A stretch of 64,000 nt of DNA from Vanessa cardui (lineage: Eukaryota; Arthropoda; Insecta; Lepidoptera; Nymphalidae). The stretch is taken from positions 8,124,501-8,188,500 of the forward strand of contig NC_061124.1 of the NCBI RefSeq assembly GCF_905220365.1, in the 5' to 3' direction. The notes beneath the pieces are model-generated. The model saw only the letters and a program-made list of their open reading frames with translations, ran no database searches and was not told the DNA's origin. Each line of letters opens with the position of its first letter. Within the stretch, counting starts at the first letter, position 1. Below are positions 22,961 through 32,927 of this stretch, piece by piece. The position numbers and the translations under genes were made by a program.

Positions 22961-25142
22961 CTGCTGGATATTTCCATTGTCAAGTTCTTGGACATTGCTA
23001 GTTAGAGCAAAGAAAATAATAATACTATCTTATATGTTAATAGTGTAAGCCGATTTATGCCCCGTGATTATGAGACGATAACTGCACATAAGAAATCGAT
23101 TATGGTGTCATTTTTGAAGAGATTTAGCCGTATTGTGTACAGTAAAATAAAGACTGCTCTTCATTGCAATTTACTTAATTAATACAATTAAAATCCGGCC
23201 GGTGAGACGGAGGTGCTTTATAAGAAAAAAAAAAAAAAGAAAATTGTAAATAAAATTGATATTGAAAATCAATTCTAAGTTAACTATTTCGACATTCAAA
23301 ATAATTTAAATAAAATTTCATAATTTTGGCGCCAAATGTAGATGAATGCATTTCGCTAGCGACTGACTAGACTGATTATTATAATAATATAAATTTACAC
23401 GAGCAAATAGGCTTTTTTTATAGTGGTCACCCACCCAAGCCACTTTTTGTAGGTACTATAAATAACGCCAACAACCAAAGAATAATATTTTATCCGTCTT
23501 GTCCTGTAATTACAAAATGCTGAATAGCAAATAAAATCGCTGTTTGCCGGTAGAATAAACGTTATAGTAAAAGGTATATAATGTTTTCGGATATGCCGTG
23601 GTGAGCGGGAGAAAAATGTTGTGGTGCGAACAAAACTTCAAACAATAACATTTCAGAAATTGCCGTCGTTACTCTTATGAGAGTAACTACTTTTATTAAA
23701 TGTAAAAAGTTCGTGTTTAGAGCAGGGGATATAAAATATTTTTGACAGCATCATAAATTGTTTTGAACTCTTATAGCACGTTATGTAATTTTTTAAGGAA
23801 AAAAAACAAAGAAAAAGTCTATGTAGACTAATTACGAATAATAGAATGAGGATAACATATTTAAGATATATACATTATATAAAAAACATTATTATTCGAC
23901 TGTAAAAGTTAAGAAGTCATTTTAAATATATGATTCATTACTTTTTACATATTTTACAAAATACTTTTGACGTTCGCAATTCTAAATGACAAGTTTTGCT
24001 GTGTTTAAAATTATACTTACATCGCATACATGCGTGATTCGACAAAACTCAAATAAAATACTATTACACACGGTGCTGCTCTCCAGTTCTGTTACCTGAA
24101 CTTGGCTGACACGCTGCCGCGTGTCTACATTGTTTTCAATGAGTTTCAATCGCCAATGTAATTTTTGGCTCATAATTTCGATTCCATTAGCAATCAAGAT
24201 GTACCTTCTATACTGCTTATTTAATACATTAGATACAAAACTTATTTGAAGATTTTTTAAAAATATTCCATGAGAAATTTAAATTAATAACATTATATTT
24301 ACTAAAAAATAAACAGACAAATAAACGATTGAATAATTGTTAAGGATTTTCAAATATTTTGATCGAGTATGATACAAAACACGGCTAAATTTCTAAAAAT
24401 TAAAAAATAGACAGGAAACTCGATAGCCATAAAAATCTATATTATAAAAATCAAGTGAAACAATTTCGATTGTGATTTAGTTTATTAAAAGTTGAATGAA
24501 AACAGTAATGCAATTTCCTAACTAGTTATAAAGTAGATAACACAGAGTTAGTGGTCAACCTTCGGGCTATATAGGGAATTCGTTTACGAGTTAGAAATTA
24601 ATTTCCTGCGGCACAAAGCAATCGGCGATTGCGATGTGTCTCTGATAGGCACGGCTCGGCACGTCCCATTGATTGATTCACTAACTGTTTTGTGTTTCGC
24701 TTTTTACGTTCAGGTAATCGGGTCAATCGTTGTGAAAATAAATACATTTACGTGCGTATAAACTTCCTATTAACTTTAATTTGATAAACTAGTAGCTGTT
24801 TGCGTTAAGTAATAATTCAACCAGAAAATCATTTTTGTATGGAATTGAACTAATTATTCATTACGTAATAAAAATATATCTCGATGGAATTTCGGTTACG
24901 GTATTTATTAGGTAGGTAGGTTCGGTAGGCATTTTCTAATCGGTTGTTACCATCTTCCGGTAAGAAGGCCAGGCGCATGAATTTAAAGATTTCCAAAATA
25001 CAGGAGTATCATAAAATAAAAAAAATTCCTAGCTTTGGCTGCTACTGAGTTTTAAGCATAGAATCGAAAATAAATTAAAGGTTTGAACAAACGTACTGGT
25101 ACATACATAAATACATACTTGCATACATACATACATACAAAT
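22961..25142. other. AT-rich spacer, no gene seen
   Basis: No recognised gene. The frame at 23982-24197 (-) has mixed composition but no domain. A CATA-type microsatellite lies at 25117-25140. Confidence 0.35.
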
Positions 25143-25310
25143 CAGGTGATGGTTTGCTACCATCTGTATGTCACCCACCGGCATTTTACGAGATATTACG
25201 ACATTGACACCATCAATGCTAAAACTAAGGAGTAGTCAAATATCATGATAATTTAATTGGCCTTAATTCACTCACCCTTCAAACAGGAACTCTGTTAGAT
25301 AAAGTATTTC
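25143..25310 (-). repeat. Family A short repeat, degraded
   Basis: On the plus strand, AGGTGATGGTTTGCTACCAT, TGTCACCCACCGG and TTCACTCACCCTTCAAACAG run in the order expected for a reversed family A copy. Confidence 0.45.
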
Positions 25311-25961
25311 TATTTGACGAAAACTACCCAAGCCGGCTGGCCAAAGTCCCGGCTGGCCAAAGTTCCACCACAAAGTGTTTTGGATTTAAGTAAAACATCT
25401 TTGAATTATTTTCTCTCTAATTTTTGGATATGAATATCACAGCGTCTGTTTGTTTGAAGGTTTATTTATTCTGTATCTCGGGCTGTCCCGCGACAAGTTA
25501 TGAAAAACGGCTTTGTTGAACATGTGACAAGAATAAATAGAAACTGAAGCGAGTCTCAGATAGGTTTCATGTTTTCACTGCATTCTGCACTGCACATTTA
25601 GTTAGCGCGATATTTTAATTTAAAAATGTGTCTGCATATATATTTTCACTGAGCGATATTTTAATTAACGGTTTGGAATTTTTAGTATATTTGTTTTGCT
25701 ATTTTAAATTATTTATTAGCCGATTTCTAAAAAAGTAAGTTTAAACTAAGTTTCTTATTTTTTCGATGTCTATAATGCCTAAAACTGCAAATACAGCTAC
25801 AATGTTGGGGCTGAGCTTGAACTGTTTGTGAGTTCGTGTATATATCATCAATTGGATTACACAAATAGATACAGAATAGTGTACTCGTGATGGCGCCACA
25901 GACATATTAGTTCAATATAGGCGGAATCGGTCAGTATAACATCTTGTACTACCTATCTCTA
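25311..25961. other. Spacer, no gene seen
   Basis: Contains a tandem duplication of CCGGCTGGCCAAAG at 25332-25362. Nothing else was seen. Confidence 0.3.
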
Positions 25962-26226
25962 TATATAATAAAATTGGAGTGCCTGTTTGTAATATTAAAT
26001 GGCCCTTTTTTACTCAATGCATATACATATATGTATAAACGGTACATATACCTAGCAAATTAATATTTTTTACAATTTTTGTCTCTCTATCTGTCTCGGA
26101 ATTGTTCGACCGATTTTGATGGGACTTGCACTGCCAAACAACTGATGTAATAAGGCGTAACTTAGGCTACAATAATATTTTTTTTTGTTAAATTCAAACG
26201 CGTATAAGGTAGTGGGAACAGCTAGT
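25962..26226 (+). mobile_element. Helitron-like non-autonomous element
   Basis: Starts near TCTATATATAATAAAATTGG, carries CTCTCTATCTGTCTCGGAAT and GACCGATTTTGATGGGACTT, and ends GGGAACAGCTAGT with CTAGT at 26222-26226. This body differs from family D. No protein is encoded. Confidence 0.6.
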
Positions 26227-26719
26227 TATGAATAAAATAGTTGTCTTTATTAATTCGTATTTATTAATTTGATCGATTAATTTAAATAATATACTCAAAT
26301 ATTAATGAACTAATAGTGTATATAAATATCACTCGTTCTCTCTCTATTAACTATATGTGTTACTAGTCTGCATGTGTTTTTGGAAAATAATTAGAGGTTA
26401 AGTTTCCTTCCATAGTATTGCATTATTATCGTGAAGTATTTGTAATAATTTCTACAAAATAATTTGAATTATTACGTTTAACATTTATATCTGTACCGTG
26501 TATGTAAGCCCGAGGTAATCTGATTAAGGTCCGGTTCAAATATAAATACACATTTTGGTATGAAATGATTTCGCTACGGATATAATTTCGCTTTTACGAA
26601 AATATCTTTACAATTCAAAGTAATAAAACTAGGAAACATATGTAGTATGATAATTTATTTCAATTTGTGTGCTGGGAATAGTTATCCTTTACGTTAATTT
26701 GATATGAGAGAGATTCAAC

Positions 26720-26940
26720 GCCGATATGGCCCAGTGGTTAGAAGGCGTGTATCTTAACCGTTCGAAGGAAAACATCGTGAGAAAACCTGCATTTGTCTAA
26801 TTTCATAGAAATTCTGCTACATGTATATTCCACCAAAGCGCATTGAAACAGCGTAGTGGAATATGTTCCTAACCTTCTCCTAAAAGGAAGAGGAGGCCTT
26901 AACCCAGCAGTGAGAAATTTACTGGTTGTTGTTGTTGTGT
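26720..26940 (+). repeat. Family B SINE with internal deletion
   Basis: The head runs from CGATATGGCCCAGTGGTTAG to TCTTAACCG at 26760, then jumps directly to GAAGGAAAACATCGTGAG. The stretch with box B and the CACCACTATATA junction has been cut out. The 3' body up to CTTAACCCAGCAGTGAGAAA is good. This copy lacks an internal promoter. Confidence 0.75.
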
Positions 26941-27395
26941 GTTGTTTTTGATAAAAAACGATTCTAGCCTTGCCAAACTGCTGCATTATAGAACTTATAT
27001 TTAAATATGATATTTTCATTCTTTTATAACAACCAATACAATCGGTATACAAATAATTGCTGCGAGAACGCTAGTTGCATTTCCAGCTTGAATAGAAATT
27101 CCAATAGTCTGAAAAATGAACCAGAAACTTGTCATCAATGGAAGCAATAAATGCTGGTTTTAAATCTTTAAAGCCATTTTCTGCGATGCAATTTTGATTG
27201 AACCATGTGTTCTGTTTCTTGTTTGGAATATTTTGATTTTATGTTGTCTGTAGATTTCTTTTTTATGTACTTTAACGGTAACGGTTAGAAAGGTACGTGG
27301 ACTTCTAAGGAAAAACCGGCTTATGTGGGATGTTTACGGACGGAATGTAATATTGTCATTTCACATTTCGCGACGAAGCGACACAGTTATCTTTT
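26941..27395. other. Spacer, no gene seen
   Basis: A GTTGTTGTTGTGTGTTG run at 26925-26945 borders the SINE tail. No gene was recognised. Confidence 0.3.
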
Positions 27396-27688
27396 TTTAT
27401 GGTATAGGTAGGCGGACGAGCATATGGGCCACCTGATGGTAAGTGGTCACCATCACCCATAGACAATGACGCTGTAAGAAATATTAACTATTCCTTACAT
27501 CGTCAATGTGCCACCAACCTTGGGAACTAAGATGTTATGTCCCTTGTGCCTGTAGTTACACTGTCTCACTTTCAAACCGAAACACAACAATACTGAGTAC
27601 TGTTATTTGGCGGTAGAATAACTGATGAGTAGGTGGTACCTACCCAGACGGGCTTGCACAAAGCCCTACCACCAAGAAGTAATCGTGT
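27396..27688 (-). repeat. Family A short repeat, full length
   Basis: A complete copy on the minus strand, from the CTACCACC head at the high-coordinate end to the TGGTATAGGT end with a T run at about 27395. It is one of the least diverged copies. Confidence 0.85.
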
Positions 27689-28366
27689 CCGCTGTGCGGA
27701 ATCGTAACGTTTCCGCTCAGCCGTGTCCTTCTGAACCATAACGTTCTAATAGAGGGAGGCGACGACATACCACGCCGATTCCCTGCGGAGCATTGCCCAC
27801 GTAATCGCAGGAGTACACGAGGGAAAAGTCTCGTTCTATCTTACTCCAAGACCTAACTCCCCGCGTTTCAAGCGTAGCTTGAAGCTTTCGTTGAGATTTG
27901 TCTCGGTCCTCGCCTTAATGGTGATAAACCGTTCATCAATCGTCGGTTCGCGTCGTATCTGACACAGGTAATCTCTGAAAGATGTAAGTGGAAGGTGATT
28001 GGTCACTTAAATATCTTGTAGATTTCCAAGGCCGACAGACCTCCAACGACGTGTTTGCGCGCATACCGTTCCGCGTGGAGACGGTACCTGGTACCACCTG
28101 GTACCTGTCGCTTTAGTCGCTTCAGCCTTGGCCAGTGAATTCGGACATCAGCATTTCTCAGCAGTAGCATTCTTTTGTAGTAATAAGTCAGCCAGGTCAG
28201 TCAAGTCAGCCAGTCACTCAGGTCTGTCAGCAGCAGTCTGCTGATAGACCGAGTTATTTTGTTTTACTAGCTACGAGGCAAGTAGCTAGTAAAAGATAAA
28301 ATAAGCATGTAATTTATGTGAATTATTTTTTCTTATTAGATGATTAGTTCTGATTGTTCATTCTGA
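27689..28366. other. GC-balanced island, possible LTR or 5' part of a retroelement
   Basis: About 680 bp of near-balanced composition with no long frame on either strand. It contains three GGTACC sites at 28083, 28090 and 28100, and short GTCAGCCAG-type tandem repeats at about 28187-28230. This resembles a retroelement LTR or leader, but I found no second LTR, coding region or target duplication. Other explanations stand equally. Confidence 0.3.
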
Positions 28367-28510
28367 CGTAAGGAGGGTTCCTTAATGAGTTGCTAAGCTA
28401 TATGCGTTCGTACGTAAGGAGGGTCCCTAATGACTTGCTAAGCTATATGTGTCCGTGCGTAAGGAGGGTTCCCTAATCAGTTGCTGACATACATATATGT
28501 GTCTGTACTT
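28367..28510 (+). repeat. Tandem repeat, about 46 bp, three copies
   Basis: The CGTAAGGAGGGT start recurs at 28367, 28413 and 28458 (spacing 46 and 45). Each copy is followed by TAATGAGTTGCTAAGCTATA or a close variant and TGTGTCCGT-like sequence. A fourth, decayed start is at about 28505. It directly adjoins the GC-balanced island. Confidence 0.8.
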
Positions 28511-30118
28511 AAGTATATAGCTTACGGTGCTCGTGGATTAGACTTAACCCTTTGAAATATTTCTGTATTATTGGCGAAAGGACTCGTAAAGGGGACACAA
28601 ACTGCAAAGCTATTCAACGTGGAGTCTTGGAGTGCTGAAGAGGTCGTTGTTGTAGAATTCAATGTCTAAATCGAACGTTACGTCATTGCAAATCCAAAGA
28701 TTCAGAGTGTGGTTGACTATATTGCTTGAAAATAAAATGCAGGTGTACTAAAATAACATCTCGGGGAATTTCCCGATTTAAGTACAATCGTGCTCTAAAT
28801 ACTCCCCCATAGTCTGGGTATAGCCCGAGAGAAAAAAAGCTAAAAAAAACAGAACAGTTCTTATGGAACTAAAATATTTTGTAGAGACGAAAATATATTT
28901 TTCATGTCCTATATGCGCAGAGTTTTTGTTTTTGATTTTTTCGTCTTTTATTAATAGTAGCCTAACAACATGTATGCTAAATTTGTATGATGATCGGTTC
29001 ACTTGTTAAGAAAGCATGATGAACAAATTAAATTTAATAATATCATATCAAATACGAAAAATTATTATCAATATCTAAGAAAGCAACCGCATATTTGAAA
29101 TGAAAACGTCTCAAATAATATAAACGTATTAAGCAGCGTTTTCTTTACAACTGGAAATATTTTCTTCAAATTACGAAGAAAAGTTTTCCTTTTAAGATAA
29201 AATGCACGAGTGGTTTGTAATGTATGATCATGGATAGTGATTTTATTCCCCTGTGCGGGGAGAAACAGAATGCATGCTGCAGAAGGGTGGTGTTTTGCAT
29301 TTGCCTCGCAGCAACGTTGAAAGCATATTCAGGTATTGAATGAATTTAAATGCAAAATCATATATGTAACTCGTTTATGGTTTATGGTTAGCGAATGTGT
29401 GAAGCGACATTAGTGCGGTAGCAAATCTGTTTTATGAATTGTGCTATATTCTAATGCACAGGAATATATTCAAAATTGAATGCAATTCAATATAATCTCT
29501 TCCCCTCTTATGCATATTTCTTAAACGTGACTAAGAGATGTGTTTACTGGTGTACAAAAAGAGTATTTTGATCTGATTTAATTTTAATTTATTTTATTTT
29601 ATTAAGGTTGATTGTTAGAATAGTATAAAAACTGTTTTGATTTCACCGTTGCAATAGCTAATATTTAATAAAACAAATCCTGTTAACCCAAACCAAACCA
29701 AAGGGTTTAGAATTTATATTCACCGAAATACTGGTAGTGTTTTCACTATCAACGTTTCGTAAGGTTCTCAGGATAATGAGCAGGCATTGTCATTCAGACA
29801 TGTCGTCCACGTTTCAAAATAAGAACATTCAAGCGAAATAATATTTATTTTGTTATTTTCCTTGTCTTGGCTTAAACATTGTTTGCTTTCAAATTTTTTC
29901 CCCTTTTCCGGGTTTCCATCTAATCTAAATGACTGTTGTATTAAATCTGGTGGTAGGGTTGCAATCTTTATATATTTATTAATTAAAAAAAAATGTATAT
30001 ATATATTCACAGAGGATTAGTGAGTGACGTAATCGTTCTTTCTAAATTTGAATTCATCTAATTGTTCTCTTACAACACTTTTAACCAAAACTTGTTCATA
30101 AGTAAACGATAAAACCGC
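28511..30118. other. Spacer, no gene seen
   Basis: The GC-balanced character of the island fades by about 28720, then the DNA is AT-rich. Frames at 28778-29002 and 29768-30010 (-) have no recognised domain. Confidence 0.3.
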
Positions 30119-30720
30119 CTATTTTTCTGTTCCACATATAATCTGTTCTCTATGTATCGTGCAACAAAGTATCGATAAATAAATATCATCCCGCTGCTTG
30201 ATTGACGGCTGACATAAACTGCTGCAAATAGTATTGGAGTTACGTAAAACTATTCGCTTAACGGAATCGCTATGAAATCGATTATTAATGAATATCCTGC
30301 TAAGGTTTTGAAATTCAACGTTAGCTAATTTTGCTATCATAATATTATTACTACTGACTATTAAAAAATTTAACATACTTTGAATCATCTTTGACGTTAT
30401 CTTTTCTGACAATCAAGGAAGCAGAGTTGAAAATTATTCGCAGCGATTCGATCTTCAATTCCAGTATTTTTTTCATTGTCTAACTTTCCGTGAGCACAAA
30501 CTCTTTTACCAATTTATGACTTTGATGATGGTATCTTTATTTTAACGAGGAGCAATTGAACAAGCTTGAATGCCTTTAGAATATTTTCATAGGGATTATA
30601 TCCAATCGTCTCAAACACGATTATGACCACCTCTTGCAATTTTTCCTTATTCGTAATCTGTCCTTTTCTGAAACCACTTAACTGTAGAATTAAATTTATT
30701 TTCCAAAAAGGCGATCTCAA
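30119..30720 (-). pseudogene. Coding-like minus-strand stretch broken by stops, unidentified
   Basis: Two minus-strand frames (30514-30720 and 30119-30412) are separated by about 100 bp that is open in a third frame. Together they look like one decayed coding sequence, with mixed amino acid use (for example NKEKLQEVVIIVFETIGYNP). I recognise no family, and AT-rich chance frames of this size do occur here. Confidence 0.2.
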
Positions 30721-30892
30721 TATCTCTAGCTTGTTTTAAGTTATAATTTAACTGTTTATCGGTAAATATGCCTTAAATGTATTAATATATATACATACGT
30801 GCATATATTGATGTATAATGCATTAGTTATATGTATAAATAATTGGTTATAATAAGAAAAATCGAACTCCTGTTGCAACTTTTATATAAAAA

Positions 30893-31200
30893 AAGTAAAG
30901 TAAAGTAACAGCCTGTAAATTTCCCACTGCTGAGATAAGGCCTCCTCTTCCATTAAGGAGAGAGATTGGAACATATTCCACCACGCTGTTCCAATGCGGG
31001 TTGGTGGAATGCACATGTGACAGAATTTTCGATGAAATTAGACACATGCAGGTTTCCTCACGATGTTTTCCTTCACCGCCGAGCACGAGATGAATTATAA
31101 ACACAATTAAGCACATATATATAGTGGTGCTTGCCTGGGTTTGAACCCGCAATTATCGGTTAAGATGCACGTGTTCTAACCACTGGGCCATCTCAGCTTT
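30893..31200 (-). repeat. Family B tRNA-derived SINE, full length
   Basis: The minus strand runs from a head with GGCCCAGTGGTTAGAACACG to a TTACTTTACTTTA tail at 30893. The box B region reads GGGTTCAAACCC. A 101-codon frame across it is an artefact. Confidence 0.85.
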
Positions 31201-32682
31201 TTCAACTTTTATATGATATATCCCAAAGAAAATGATATAGTAATGTGTATTTCAGTATGTACAATATCGAATTCTCTTAATTTACGTATTACATTAATAA
31301 CGGTGTTTTTCTTTCAGTTTTTATATACTCTTTTACAACCTAAACAACTTTAAAATAACCTTCGTAATTTAACAAAATTTACGTTTACGACATACGGCGT
31401 GTGTGTAGTTTTTGTTCATAAAAATAATACTAATACGGTCGTAAAAGTACAGTAGGTCGTGCGTGATTCCATTGTTACTGTAGCGTCGAAGTGAGCCATC
31501 TACATACTTACATGTTAGATTTAATTAGTGCTAACGAACGGGGCGGATAAACACAAATTAGTCACGCAAGAACAAGTACTTTGAACTGACTTGAAAAAGG
31601 TAGTATACCTTTGTCCATTTACAAAACTCGAATAATTATCTGTATCAAATAATTTTAATCGAACCGATCTTATAGATCACCTTTGAATGAATAATATTGA
31701 GGTCACTCGGAATTCAAATTTGAATTTCGAATTCGAATTTAATTCTTGGAAAATATTACACGTTTAAATATAATTCCGTATATTTAAAGCGTGGAACGCA
31801 GAGTCACTAATATTAAATTTGGATTATACACGGTTTGGAGTATACTTCGGTTTCAATCGCTGTTTTAATCTGTTGCAATTTGAACCTGTCAAAGAGATAG
31901 TTTTGTGATAATCTATTATTTTTGTTGCAATCATAACTCGACAACGCGTTTCTATCGACAGAACAGATTTGTATGAAAATAGCGATTACGTGTTTTAAGT
32001 TTCAATGGATTATTACTGTTTTGTTAAAATAAAATTTGCTATTATTTTCATTTATTAGACTTTGTTTACATTGTGCCAGAATGGTTGATTATTGTTACGT
32101 CTACCCCCTCGTTTTAACTCGTAGTTTGAAGTTAAAAAACTAATAATGTTTAAGTTATTAATGAATGTTCTCTATAAAGCAAAATAAAAACTCTAAAAGT
32201 ATTATCATTACCTAAGATTTGTGCGTTCAAACATAATTTTTCAATTCGGACTCTTCCCGAACATTCTTGCGATTAATGCTTTCGACCATAAAAGCAATCC
32301 AGTTGTATCTATTTACTTAAACATATGTAACGACGTACTTTGTCGTGATTTTATTTCTCTTAGAAATTTTCGAAGATTCAGTGTTTTTTCAACGGTAAGA
32401 TGATAATGATATTTACGTCATATTGACGAAATAATCCAAACTGAAAACCATTAAGGAAACAATTGAATTAAATTTTATGGTAGAAAAAGGGGACTGTTAT
32501 ATTACTTATATAACATTGACATAGTGACCCGAAGACCCTAGTAACATTTGCATGTTATTACCTGGCAACACCTTCGCTACCTTGCGGTGTCTCCTGTGTA
32601 ACAAATATATTTATGTGTGGCTCAAGGTCTGTTGATATATTGCGTTTCTCCGCTTTAAAAGGCTTGTAATTTTCACTTTGTA
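31201..32682. other. Spacer, no gene seen
   Basis: AT-rich. A cluster of AATTCGAATT-type palindromes lies at 31710-31745. No gene was recognised. Confidence 0.35.
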
Positions 32683-32927
32683 CTATTTATTTATTTATTT
32701 ATTTATTGGGAAACAAACAGCACATACACATCATAATAGTTTTCACATATAAAAAATATTTACATAAGCCAACAAAGTTTCCACTTTTGCACAGTGTCAT
32801 GGAGTGAACATAGAAAAAAAAAAAAAAACTTATAATTATCAGAATTTAACATTTTACAATTCAAAGCTAATTTAAGAATAGGAAAGAAAAACAAACATCT
32901 TAAATGTAAAAAAAAAAAAAATATTAA

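Noticed and set aside
28367..28510. CRISPR-like array
   Set aside because: Only three units, no separate spacers, and a eukaryotic genome. It is a plain tandem repeat.
30847..31152. 101-codon ORF (also similar ones at 1457, 17363, 40189 and 52179)
   Set aside because: All share the same peptide because they translate the family B SINE. This is repeat sequence, not a protein family.
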